Shown here one piece after another: positions 24,507 through 32,384 of a stretch of DNA of 64,000 nucleotides. The notes under the pieces are model-generated. The model saw only the letters and a program-made list of their open reading frames with translations. It was not told the DNA's origin and ran no database searches. Source of the stretch: JBGLNJ01 sp034434835 (GTDB taxonomy: Bacteria; Chloroflexota; Anaerolineae; Fen-1058); contig DAOTXX010000167.1 of the NCBI GenBank assembly GCA_034434835.1, forward strand, positions 1 to 64,000, written 5' to 3'. The translations under genes were made by a program, and so were the position numbers. The stretch's first letter is position 1; the number at the start of each line of letters is the position of its first letter.

Positions 24507-25370
24507 ATGGGCATACCTTACTTTCCCGGCTGTACGCTCGCCACCAAAGCCAAAAACTATGACGCCTCCGGCAAAGCCGTTGCGGCGGCGTTGGGGATGC
24601 CGCTCGACGAGCTGCCCGACTGGCAGTGCTGCGGCGCGACGTTCCCGCTGGCGACGGACAACACGATGGCGCTCATCGCGCCGACGCGCATCCTCATCCA
24701 GGCCGAGCAGACAAAAGCCGATAAACTCACCACGATGTGCGCCATCTGCTTCAACGTGCTCAAGCGCACCGAAGTCACGCTCCGCCAACACCCGGAGCAG
24801 CTCGAGCGCATCAACTGGTTCGTCAGCACAGACGACACCAGCGCCGGGCAAACCTACACAGGCAAGGTGCAGGTAACGCACCTGTTGCAGCAGCTCCGCG
24901 ACGAGTTGGGCTGGAAGGCGCTGAGCGAAAAGGTGACACAGCCGCTCAAAGGACTCAAGGTCGCGCCGTACTATGGCTGCCTGCTCCTGCGCCCCCCGGC
25001 CGAGATCGGCCTGGACGATCCCGATCAGCCGACGATCCTGGCCGACTTGATCGGCGCGCTCGGTGCAGAGCCAGTGGATTTTCCGTTCAAGGGCGAATGT
25101 TGCGGGAGTTACCTGGCCGTCAACAAGCCCGACGTGCCCTCGGCGCTTTCGGGGACGATTGTCGAGAGCGCGCGCAAGAATGGCGCGCAAGCCATCGTCA
25201 CGGCGTGCCCGCTGTGTCAATACAATCTCGATGTAAAGCAAAAAGGTTCATCGCACGGCGTGCCGATCCTTTACTTTACGCAACTGCTCGCCGTGGCACT
25301 GGGTCTGGGCGACGAAGCGCGCGCGCTCGACGGGCACTATATCAGCCCTGCGCCGCTGTTTGCTCAGTGA
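24507..25370 (+). CDS. hdrB: HdrB-like CCG-domain subunit (copy 1)
   Basis: This 287-residue protein has the two CCG domains that ligate the unusual [4Fe-4S] clusters of heterodisulfide reductase. Domain one runs from GCTLATKAKNYD through DWQCCGATF to TMCAICFNVLK. Domain two runs from YYGCLLLRPP through GECCGSYLAV to TACPLCQYNLD. In methanogens HdrB reduces CoM-S-S-CoB. Bacterial homologues use unknown disulfide or low-potential acceptors, so the substrate here is open. The start at 24507 follows a gcggag site. It lies directly upstream of an hdrA gene. Confidence 0.9.
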   Translation: MGIPYFPGCTLATKAKNYDASGKAVAAALGMPLDELPDWQCCGATFPLATDNTMALIAPTRILIQAEQTKADKLTTMCAICFNVLKRTEVTLRQHPEQLERINWFVSTDDTSAGQTYTGKVQVTHLLQQLRDELGWKALSEKVTQPLKGLKVAPYYGCLLLRPPAEIGLDDPDQPTILADLIGALGAEPVDFPFKGECCGSYLAVNKPDVPSALSGTIVESARKNGAQAIVTACPLCQYNLDVKQKGSSHGVPILYFTQLLAVALGLGDEARALDGHYISPAPLFAQ

Positions 25371-25432
25371 CAGACGAATGATGAAAGACAAAGGACGCAA
25401 GTCATCATTAGTCATGGATTGCGGAATTTGAA

Positions 25433-26749
25433 ATGATCAACAGGGCACTCGTCATCGGCGCTGGCATCGCCGGCATCCAGGCCTCGCTGGATATTGCCAA
25501 CTCGGGCTACCCGGTCGTGTTGGTGGACCGGCAGCCGTCCATCGGCGGGCACATGGCGCAGCTCTCCGAGACGTTCCCCACGCTTGACTGCTCCCAGTGT
25601 ATCTTGACGCCGCGCACGGTCGAGGTCGGGCATCACGAAAATATCCAGCTCTATACCTACAGCGAGATCGCAGACATCCGCGGCGCGCCCGGCGATTTCA
25701 CTGTCACGATCCGGCAAAAGGCCAAATACGTGAATTGGGATGTTTGCACTGGCTGCGGCGTGTGCCAGGAAAAATGCCCATGGAAAGCGCCCGCCGAGTT
25801 CGAGCGCGGAGTGGGCGTCCGCAAAGCAATTTACACCCTCTCGCCGCAGGCCGTGCCGAACAAGCCCGTCGTCAACCCCGATGTGTGTGTGCGGCTGCAA
25901 TCTATAGCAAAAGGCGAAAAGCCCAAGTGCGGCGCATGTCTCAAGTTCTGCCCGACGAATGCGATCAACTTTGAGCAAGGGCAAGACACGTTCATCGTCG
26001 AACACGTCGGCGCGATCATCGTGGCGACCGGCTTTGACCTGTTCCCGCAGACCCGGCTGCCCGAATACGGCGGCGGCAAAATCCCCGACGTGATTGACGC
26101 GCTCGCGTTCGAGCGGCTGCTGGCGGCCAGCGGCCCCACGGGGGGCCGCGTCAGGCGACCTTCCGATGGCCGAGAGCCACGCCAAGTCGTGTTTGTCCAG
26201 TGCGCCGGCTCACGCGACCCGGAACACGGCGTGCCATACTGCTCCAAGATTTGCTGCATGTACACGGCCAAGCAGGCGATCCTCTACAAGCATCGCGTGC
26301 ATCACGGCCAGCCGTATGTGTTTTACATTGACATCCGCGCGGGCGGCAAAGGGTACGAGGAATTTATCAACCGCGCGCAAGAGGACGAAGGTGTGGTCTA
26401 CCTGCGGGGCAAGGTCAGCAAGATTTACCGCGAGGGCGACAAGGTGATGGTGTGGGGCAGCGACACACTGTCCGGTCGCAAGGTCGAGATCGCGGCGGAT
26501 TTGGTCGTGCTTTCCGTTGCGGCGATCCCGGCGTTCTCGAACAACGGTCAACGCATCCCGGGGATCGATTTATCGCTGGATGAGAATGGATTCTATCAAC
26601 CCGGCGATTCGGAGCTTGCGCCGGTCGAAAGCAACTTGCCCGGCGTGTTCCTGGCCGGGGCGGGCATCGGCCCCAAGGACATTCCCGAGACCGTCGCTCA
26701 AGCCAGCAGCGCGGCGGCCCAAGTGTTGACGATGTTCCGACGTGGATAG
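25433..26749 (+). CDS. hdrA: HdrA-like FAD/iron-sulfur subunit, core form
   Basis: This 438-residue HdrA core has the FAD motif ALVIGAGIAGIQASLDIA and the conserved TFPTLDCSQCILTPR. A ferredoxin insert starts at Cys105 (CTGCGVCQEKCP), with a second set KCGACLKFCP. The HdrA signature VQCAGSRDPEHGVPYCSKIC is followed by PGVFLAGAGIGPKDIPETV at the FAD-binding C-terminus. HdrA carries the bifurcating flavin. Compared with full HdrA it lacks the N-terminal ~140-residue domain and the C-terminal double ferredoxin, which the second hdrA gene has. It follows hdrB by 62 bp and precedes an aminotransferase by 9 bp. Confidence 0.9.
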   Translation: MINRALVIGAGIAGIQASLDIANSGYPVVLVDRQPSIGGHMAQLSETFPTLDCSQCILTPRTVEVGHHENIQLYTYSEIADIRGAPGDFTVTIRQKAKYVNWDVCTGCGVCQEKCPWKAPAEFERGVGVRKAIYTLSPQAVPNKPVVNPDVCVRLQSIAKGEKPKCGACLKFCPTNAINFEQGQDTFIVEHVGAIIVATGFDLFPQTRLPEYGGGKIPDVIDALAFERLLAASGPTGGRVRRPSDGREPRQVVFVQCAGSRDPEHGVPYCSKICCMYTAKQAILYKHRVHHGQPYVFYIDIRAGGKGYEEFINRAQEDEGVVYLRGKVSKIYREGDKVMVWGSDTLSGRKVEIAADLVVLSVAAIPAFSNNGQRIPGIDLSLDENGFYQPGDSELAPVESNLPGVFLAGAGIGPKDIPETVAQASSAAAQVLTMFRRG

Positions 26750-26758
26750 AGTTTCCCT

Positions 26759-27901
26759 ATGACCCACTACAAGTTATTTATCCCCGGCCCTTGCGATGTG
26801 GACGATGACGTCCTGGACGCGATGAGCCAGCCTGTCATGCGTCACTATGGCCCGGAATGGCTCGAGGTTTACGACGAGACCCTGGCTTTGCTCCAGCAGG
26901 TCTTTCAAACTCGGAACGACCTGTTCATCATCCCTGGCGCCGGGTCGGCTGCCACGGACATGGCCCTGGGCAGCTTGCTGGCGACCGGCCAAAAGGTGAT
27001 CGTGGGGCACAATGGCTTTTTCGGCGAGCGGCTGGTCGAGATCGCCCAAAGCTATGGCTTGAACGTGGTGCGCTTTAGCGCGCCGTTGGGTCACGCGCTT
27101 GCGCCGGACGATCTGCACCGTGCGCTGCGCGAACATCCCGACGCGCCGGTGGTCGCCCTCGTTCACCACGAGACGACGACGACGGTGCTGAACCCGCTGC
27201 GCGAACTGGCCGAGCTGACGCGCCAGGCCGGGCGGGTGCTGGTTGTGGACGCCATCTCGACGCTGGGCGGGGTGGATTTGCCGGTGGATGCCTGGGGCAT
27301 TGACGTGTGCGTGACCGCCTCCAACAAGTGCCTGGCCTGTCCGCCGGGACTGGTGTTCATTTCGGTCAGCCCGCGCGCGTGGGCGCAAATTGATGCAGCC
27401 AAGAGCCATGGGCACGGCTGGTATCTCGATCTCAAGGTCTGGCGCGAGTACCGCGCCATGTGGGCTGGCTGGTATCCCTATCCGGTGACGCTGCCGACGA
27501 ACAACATTTTGGGGCTGCGCGTGAGCCTGCGCAAGATTCTGGCCCAAGGCCTGGAAGCGCAATTTGCCCGGCACACGCGCGCTTGCCAGGCCGTGCGCGC
27601 CGGGCTGCGCAACATCGGGTTCGAGATGTTTGTGCCGGACGAGATCGCGTCTCCGATCACCACCGCGATCAAGGCACGGCCCGAGTTTACGATCAGTGAA
27701 TTGACCCAGTGGTTGGCAAACGAGCATCACCTGTTGATCGGTGGTGGGTTTGGGGAACTGGCGGACAAGGTTTGGCGCGTGGGGCATCTGGGCCGCGCCA
27801 CAACGCGCGAATACATGATGGAGTTGCTCTTTGCCGTCGAGGAATTTCTGCGCTTCAAGGGCCTAGACGTGCCAGTGGGCGCAAGTCTGGTGGGATTGTG
27901 A
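26759..27901 (+). CDS. Class V aminotransferase (alanine/serine-glyoxylate type)
   Basis: This 380-residue PLP enzyme is of fold type I, class V, closest in motifs to alanine-glyoxylate and (S)-ureidoglycine-glyoxylate aminotransferases. The PLP lysine is Lys190 (TASNKCLACPPG), preceded by VVDAISTLGGVDL. The N-terminal FIPGPCDVDDDVLDAM and FIIPGAGSAATDMALGS are also typical. It would convert glyoxylate to glycine with alanine or another donor. It starts 9 bp after hdrA and is likely in the same transcript, which ties the redox cluster to glyoxylate metabolism together with the aldolase-like gene at 20.7 kb. It ends 3 bp from the opposing hicA gene. Confidence 0.88.
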   Translation: MTHYKLFIPGPCDVDDDVLDAMSQPVMRHYGPEWLEVYDETLALLQQVFQTRNDLFIIPGAGSAATDMALGSLLATGQKVIVGHNGFFGERLVEIAQSYGLNVVRFSAPLGHALAPDDLHRALREHPDAPVVALVHHETTTTVLNPLRELAELTRQAGRVLVVDAISTLGGVDLPVDAWGIDVCVTASNKCLACPPGLVFISVSPRAWAQIDAAKSHGHGWYLDLKVWREYRAMWAGWYPYPVTLPTNNILGLRVSLRKILAQGLEAQFARHTRACQAVRAGLRNIGFEMFVPDEIASPITTAIKARPEFTISELTQWLANEHHLLIGGGFGELADKVWRVGHLGRATTREYMMELLFAVEEFLRFKGLDVPVGASLVGL

Positions 27902-27904
27902 GGT

Positions 27905-28141
27905 TCAATCTTTGCGTAGGCGCTGAAACTCTTGAATCGTCAGGCCAGCGCCATGGAGAATGCTTTTAAGAGTCTTGCGTTTGAGGATCAGATTGCCGTG
28001 AACCGGGATGACGGTTTGACGACGATCGGACTCGCGACGAAGGATATAGTGACTGCCGGTGGTCCGGTCAATGAGAAAGCCCTGCCGCAGCAAAACCTTG
28101 AGGACCTCTTTGGCGGTGACAGCAGGAAAGCGCGGACTCAT
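27905..28141 (-). CDS. hicA: HicA-type mRNA interferase toxin
   Basis: This 78-residue protein has the HicA dsRBD-like fold. The catalytic His lies in RTTGSHYILRR, and the end motif is LKSILHGAGLTIQEFQRL. It overlaps hicB by 4 bp and is read antisense to the surrounding redox genes. Its stop is 3 bp from the aminotransferase stop. The unit order, hicB before hicA, is the less common arrangement. Confidence 0.9.
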   Translation of the reverse strand: MSPRFPAVTAKEVLKVLLRQGFLIDRTTGSHYILRRESDRRQTVIPVHGNLILKRKTLKSILHGAGLTIQEFQRLRKD

Positions 28142-28380
28142 GCAGGCAAGCTCACCGGCAACTCGACCTTGAAGCGTCGGGGCGGCTTTTCTTCAAAGGG
28201 CACAGGATCGCCGTGTGCAACGAGACTGGCAATATAGCCTCGGATGGCGTCCTGGATGTTAGCAACGGCTTCAGCGTAGGTTTCGCCCTGAGAAGCGCAA
28301 CCCGGCAAAGCAGGACACTCGGCAAAGTAACCGCCTTCTTCGGCGGGTTCAATCACGACTGAGAATTTATACTCTTTCAT
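28138..28380 (-). CDS. hicB: HicB-type antitoxin
   Basis: This 80-residue protein has the partial RNase H fold of HicB: FSVVIEPAEEGGYFAECPAL, then GCASQGETYAEAVANIQDAI. The C-terminal tail FEEKPPRRFKVELP is short and no separate DNA-binding domain is evident. A gaaagaggtg site precedes the start. Its promoter must lie in the 48 bp shared with the divergent second hdrA gene. Confidence 0.9.
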   Translation of the reverse strand: MKEYKFSVVIEPAEEGGYFAECPALPGCASQGETYAEAVANIQDAIRGYIASLVAHGDPVPFEEKPPRRFKVELPVSLPA

Positions 28381-28428
28381 CGCGCACCTCTGAAAGAATT
28401 ATAGCACAGAAACGGGCGGAAACCGAGC

Positions 28429-30168
28429 ATGAGAAAAATCGGGGTGTTTATCTGTCACTGCGGGATCAACATCGCCGGCACAGTGGACGTGGACAAGATC
28501 GCCGGAGACCTCAAGAGCTATCCTGGCGTCGTCTATGCCACGACCTACAAGTACACCTGCTCCGACCCCGGCCAGCAGATCATCAAAGACGCGATCCGCG
28601 AGTACGGGTTGGATGGAGTGGTCGTTGCGGCGTGCTCGCCCGCGATGCACGAGACGACCTTTCGGCGCACGGCGGCCGCGGCCGGCATGAACCCGTACCT
28701 GCTCGAGTGCGCCAACATTCGCGAGCAGTGCTCGTGGGTTCACCAGAACGATAAGGGACGCGCAACCGAAAAGGCGCTCTATACGATCCAATCCATGGTG
28801 GAAAAGGTCAAGCGCAACGAGGCGCTCGACCCGCTCAGCCTGCCGCTCACAAAAAAGGCCCTGGTCATCGGCGGCGGCATCGCCGGCCTCACCGCTGCGC
28901 TCGGCATTGCGGACGCAGGTTATCCGGTGATCCTGGTCGAAAAGAGCGACCGACTGGGCGGCAGGATGGCCGCTCTCTCCGGCACGTATCTCAACTTTTC
29001 CGCCGCGCCGGATCTGCTCACGCGCCGCATCGAGCGTGTGCTCAACCATCCGAACATTCAAGTCATCACGGGCGCTGAGGTTACTCAAGTGGATGGGTAC
29101 GTGGGCAATTTCAAGACGACCGTTGTGCCAGTAGATAAGGAGACAAGGAGACAGGGAGACAAGGGAAATACCCAATACCCAATACCCAACCCTTTTGACA
29201 TTGGCGCCATCGTCACTGCAACAGGCTACACGAGTTATCCGCTATCGCGCCTGCCCGAATACGGCGGCGGAACGATCCCCGATGTGATTGATGGACTGGC
29301 CTTTGAAGCGATGCTTGCGCCCGGCGCAAAAATTCAGCGACCTTCGGATGGCAAGACGCCGCGCGAGGTCGTGTTCGTTCAATGCGCCGGCTCGCGCGAC
29401 CCGGAACACGGCGTGCCCTATTGTTCCAAAGTGTGTTGCATGTATGTCGCCAAACAGGCGATGCTGTTCAAAGAGCGCGTGCCGCACGGGCAAGCCTATG
29501 TGTTTTATATTGACATTCGCTCGGCGGGCAAAGGGTACGATGAATACGTCCAGCGCGCGATGACGGACGCCCGCGCGCTCTACCTGCGCGGCAAGGTCAG
29601 CAGAATTTTCCAGGATGGGAACAAGGTCATCGTGTGGGGCAGCGATACGCTTAGCAATCGCCAGGTGGAAATCGCCGCCGACCTGGTGGTGCTGGCGACG
29701 CCGATGGTGGCCGCCGATGGCGCCCAAGAACTGGCGCAGCGATTGCACATCAGCACCGACGCCGATGGCTTTTATAACGAGGCGCATCCCAAGCTCCGCC
29801 CGGTCGAAAGTTTGACCGCCGGCGTTTTCCTGGCCGGCGCAGGCCAGGGGCCCAAAGACATTCCCGAAACCGTCTCGCAAGCCGGAGCGGCGGCGGCCAA
29901 AGTTTTGCAGCTCTTTAGCCGCGACGAGATGAAGGCCGAGCCAACCATCGCGCAGGTTGTGCCCGAACTGTGCTCGGCGTGCGGATTGTGCGTCCAGGCG
30001 TGTCCGTATGGCGCGCGGCAGGTGGACGAGATTTTGCAGGTGGCGACGGTCAACCCGGCGCTGTGCCAGGCGTGCGGCGCATGCGTGGCGGCCTGTCCCA
30101 ACAAAGCCAGCATCGTTCGCAACTGGACGCCGACGCAGATTTTGTTTATGGCGGACGTTCTCGTGTGA
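28429..30168 (+). CDS. hdrA: HdrA-like subunit (copy 2) with C-terminal ferredoxin
   Basis: This 579-residue protein starts with the HdrA N-terminal domain (GVFICHCGINIAGTVDVDKI, then ECANIREQCSWVH). The FAD core follows (ALVIGGGIAGLTAALGIA, VQCAGSRDPEHGVPYCSKVC, AGAGQGPKDIPETV). At the C-terminus are two [4Fe-4S] motifs (CSACGLCVQACP and CQACGACVAACP). The ferredoxin normally inserted in the FAD core is missing. In its place lies the repeat-derived segment DKETRRQGDKGNTQYPIPNP. It is complementary to copy 1, which has the insert but no terminal domains. It is followed by hdrC and hdrB copies. Confidence 0.9.
   Translation: MRKIGVFICHCGINIAGTVDVDKIAGDLKSYPGVVYATTYKYTCSDPGQQIIKDAIREYGLDGVVVAACSPAMHETTFRRTAAAAGMNPYLLECANIREQCSWVHQNDKGRATEKALYTIQSMVEKVKRNEALDPLSLPLTKKALVIGGGIAGLTAALGIADAGYPVILVEKSDRLGGRMAALSGTYLNFSAAPDLLTRRIERVLNHPNIQVITGAEVTQVDGYVGNFKTTVVPVDKETRRQGDKGNTQYPIPNPFDIGAIVTATGYTSYPLSRLPEYGGGTIPDVIDGLAFEAMLAPGAKIQRPSDGKTPREVVFVQCAGSRDPEHGVPYCSKVCCMYVAKQAMLFKERVPHGQAYVFYIDIRSAGKGYDEYVQRAMTDARALYLRGKVSRIFQDGNKVIVWGSDTLSNRQVEIAADLVVLATPMVAADGAQELAQRLHISTDADGFYNEAHPKLRPVESLTAGVFLAGAGQGPKDIPETVSQAGAAAAKVLQLFSRDEMKAEPTIAQVVPELCSACGLCVQACPYGARQVDEILQVATVNPALCQACGACVAACPNKASIVRNWTPTQILFMADVLV
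29131..29190 (+). repeat. In-frame word repeat in hdrA copy 2
   Basis: Repeats of ggagacaagg and three cccaata words are translated without frame loss. The 15-mer cccaatacccaatac at 29171-29185 recurs exactly at 16852-16866 (YfhO fusion) and 49924-49938 (a glycosyltransferase gene). Confidence 0.8.
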
Positions 30169-30169
30169 C

Positions 30170-30224
30170 GAAGAGCGAAAAACGAAGAGCGAGTGCCGAT
30201 TTCGCTCTTCACTCCTCGCTCTTT
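30170..30224. repeat. Word-repeat spacer (gaagagcga)
   Basis: Two gaagagcga copies (30170-30178 and 30184-30192) face tcgctcttc (30202-30210) and tcgctcttt (30216-30224), forming a hairpin between hdrA and hdrC. Confidence 0.7.
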
Positions 30225-30240
30225 GCTTGTCGGAGATAAC

Positions 30241-30774
30241 ATGATTGACGTGACCTTTCAACAGCGAGTCAACACTCTGGCGCGTGAGACGATTCAACTG
30301 TGCTACCATTGCCACAAATGCACGGCTGGCTGCCCGGTGGCACAGGACATGACGCACGGGCCGGACATCATCTTGCGCATGGTGCAGTTGGGCCAAAAGC
30401 AAGAGGCATTGACCAGCCCCGACATCTGGCTGTGCGCCGGGTGCGAAACGTGCGGCACGCGCTGCCCGAACGACATTGACATCGCGCATGTCATGGACGC
30501 GCTCCGACAAATCGCCGTCGCAGAAGGCATCCGGCCCGCCGTGCCGAACGTCAAGAAATTCCACGACCTTTTCCTCACCGTCGTCGGGCTGACGGGCGAG
30601 ATGCACGAAGCCGGACTCATGGGCGCCTACGAGCTGCTCTCGGGCGACCTGTTCCGTGACCCGTCCATCATGGGGCTGGCGGCTCAGTTGTTCGTCAAAG
30701 GCAAAGTGCCGGTGTTGCCTCGATTGAGCAAGAACCGTGATCGGGTCAAGCGTGTTTTGAAAATGACGAGGTGA
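30241..30774 (+). CDS. hdrC: HdrC-like iron-sulfur subunit (copy 2)
   Basis: This 177-residue HdrC has two [4Fe-4S] motifs, CYHCHKCTAGCP (from Cys21) and CAGCETCGTRCP (from Cys65). The longer C-terminal helical region (about 100-177) is absent from copy 1 and is typical of Hdr and GlpC-like partners. The ATG at 30241 begins the family N-terminus, and ggag precedes it. The last codons and the stop lie in the spacer repeat ggtgacaaggtga. It forms an hdrA-hdrC-hdrB set with its neighbours. Confidence 0.9.
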   Translation: MIDVTFQQRVNTLARETIQLCYHCHKCTAGCPVAQDMTHGPDIILRMVQLGQKQEALTSPDIWLCAGCETCGTRCPNDIDIAHVMDALRQIAVAEGIRPAVPNVKKFHDLFLTVVGLTGEMHEAGLMGAYELLSGDLFRDPSIMGLAAQLFVKGKVPVLPRLSKNRDRVKRVLKMTR

Positions 30775-30835
30775 CAAGGTGATCCAGTTCACCATGTCAC
30801 CTTGTCACCCCCTCACCTTGTCACCGTGTCAGGAT
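30770..30835. repeat. Word-repeat spacer (ggtgacaaggtga, one forward, two inverted)
   Basis: The 13-mer at 30770-30782 is perfectly inverted at 30797-30809 and again at 30813-30825, so two alternative hairpins can form. The same 13-mer follows the first hdrC gene at 23667-23679. Confidence 0.8.
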
Positions 30836-30844
30836 TGAGGTGTG

Positions 30845-31699
30845 ATGATGGAATTCAGTTATTATCCGGGCTGTAGCCTTCACGCAACAGGCCAAGAGTA
30901 CGACGAGTCCACGCGCGCAGTGTTCAATGCGCTTGGCGTCAAGCTGGTAGAGATCGAAGACTGGGTATGCTGCGGCGCATCGTCGGCGCACTCGGTCAAC
31001 GCGGAGTTGGCGATCAACTTGCCGGCCATCAACATCGCGCTGGCGCAAGAAGCCAACCACGGCGACCTGCTCGCGCCATGCGCGGCGTGCTTTAATCGCA
31101 CCAAAGCTGCCGATTACGCGCTGCGCCATGACGAGGCCCGCCGCCAGCAAATCGAAGGGGCGGTGAATTTCAAGTACACGGGCGACGTGCGCGTCCGCAA
31201 CCCGCTCGACGTGGTCATCCACGACATTGGGCTGGAAGCGATTGCGAGCAAGGTCACCCGCCGGCTGACCGGTCTCAAGGTCGTGAGCTATTATGGCTGC
31301 CTGCTCGTTCGCCCACCGCACCTGATGGAGTTCGATGACCCCGAGCATCCCGTCGTGATGAACCAGATTTTGGAAAGGCTCGGCGCGGACGTCAAGGACT
31401 GGTCGTACGCGACCGACTGCTGCGGCGGCAGCGCATCGCTGCCGCGCGTGGACATTGCCACGCGGCTGGTGAGCGGCCTGGCCCAGCACGCGCGCGAAGC
31501 CGGCGCCGAAGCCATCGTCACCGCCTGCCCGTTGTGCCAGATGAACCTGGAGATGCGGCAGGCCAATCAGCCCCGAGTGCCGATTTTCTATTTCACTGAG
31601 CTGATGGGACTGGCGTTCGGGTTACCGGAGAGCAAGAACTGGTGGGGCAAGCACCTCATCTCCACAACGCCGGTGCTGAACGTAGCAGGATTGGTATAG
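30845..31699 (+). CDS. hdrB: HdrB-like CCG-domain subunit (copy 2)
   Basis: This 284-residue protein has both CCG domains. The first is GCSLHATGQEYDE, DWVCCGASS and APCAACFNRTK. The second is YYGCLLVRPPHLM, ATDCCGGSAS and TACPLCQMNLE. It is collinear with copy 1 but clearly divergent, so the two are not a recent duplication. Start codons at 30845 and 30848 are both possible behind gagg (30837-30840). It completes the second Hdr set and precedes two acetyltransferase genes. Confidence 0.9.
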   Translation: MMEFSYYPGCSLHATGQEYDESTRAVFNALGVKLVEIEDWVCCGASSAHSVNAELAINLPAINIALAQEANHGDLLAPCAACFNRTKAADYALRHDEARRQQIEGAVNFKYTGDVRVRNPLDVVIHDIGLEAIASKVTRRLTGLKVVSYYGCLLVRPPHLMEFDDPEHPVVMNQILERLGADVKDWSYATDCCGGSASLPRVDIATRLVSGLAQHAREAGAEAIVTACPLCQMNLEMRQANQPRVPIFYFTELMGLAFGLPESKNWWGKHLISTTPVLNVAGLV

Positions 31700-31732
31700 C
31701 CTGAACCATTATGCAGCCAAAGGAGGGCCGAC

Positions 31733-32296
31733 ATGTTAGAACAACTGGCTACCTATCGTCGCCTGGTCACGCTCACCGATGGGCTGCGGGTGTTGATTCG
31801 CCCGCTGACCAAGGCCGACAAAGAACAATTGCTCAAGCTGTTTGCCAACGCGCCGAAAGAAGACCTGGACTATTTTCGCAGCGACGCGAGCGATCCCAAG
31901 GTCGTCGCTTCGTGGTGCGATGAGCTGGACTATCGCAAGGTCTTTCCACTCGTCGCCGTCGTCAACGAACAGATCATCGGCGATGCGACGCTGCACATCG
32001 GCACCGGGTACAGCCGGCATGTGGGCTGGGTGCGGCTGTACCTCGACCGCGAGTTCCGGCGGCGCGGCGTCGGCGGGCTGATGCTCAGCGGCCTGATTGA
32101 CATTGCGCGCAAGATCGGCCTGCAGCAGGTCCTGGCCGAAATCGTGATGAACCAGGTGCAAGTCATCAAGGCCTTCCAGAACCTCGGCTTTAAGCACGAG
32201 TTCACTTTTCGTGATTATTTCATGACGCCGCAAGGCGAGACGATGGACGTGGCTTTGCTTATCCTGCGGATCGTCGAAAACCCGACGACGTTCTAA
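31733..32296 (+). CDS. GNAT family acetyltransferase (copy 1)
   Basis: This 187-residue GNAT N-acetyltransferase has the acetyl-CoA motif A (VRLYLDREFRRRGVGGLML), then LDIARKIGLQ-like helix and AFQNLGFKHEF motif B. The N-terminus (TYRRLVTLTDGLRVLIRPLT) closely parallels that of the next gene, so the two are tandem paralogues. An aggagg site precedes the start. Its position inside the Hdr cluster is conserved-looking but its acceptor is unknown. Confidence 0.85.
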   Translation: MLEQLATYRRLVTLTDGLRVLIRPLTKADKEQLLKLFANAPKEDLDYFRSDASDPKVVASWCDELDYRKVFPLVAVVNEQIIGDATLHIGTGYSRHVGWVRLYLDREFRRRGVGGLMLSGLIDIARKIGLQQVLAEIVMNQVQVIKAFQNLGFKHEFTFRDYFMTPQGETMDVALLILRIVENPTTF

Positions 32297-32384
32297 ATGT
32301 CAATGTTCAATGAGCAATTTTCAAATCATCGCTCTCCGCAACGCCTTTTGAAAATTGAAAATTGGATATTGAAAGGCTGTTGCT
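32297..32384. repeat. Word-repeat spacer (caatttt/gaaaattga)
   Basis: The words caatttttcaaatca-like, ttttgaaaattgaaaattg and atattgaaa flank a GC-rich loop. It separates the two GNAT genes. Confidence 0.5.

Noticed and set aside
29242..30795. 517-codon minus-strand frame opposite hdrA/hdrC copy 2
   Set aside because: It spans two real genes and their spacer and has no recognisable domain.
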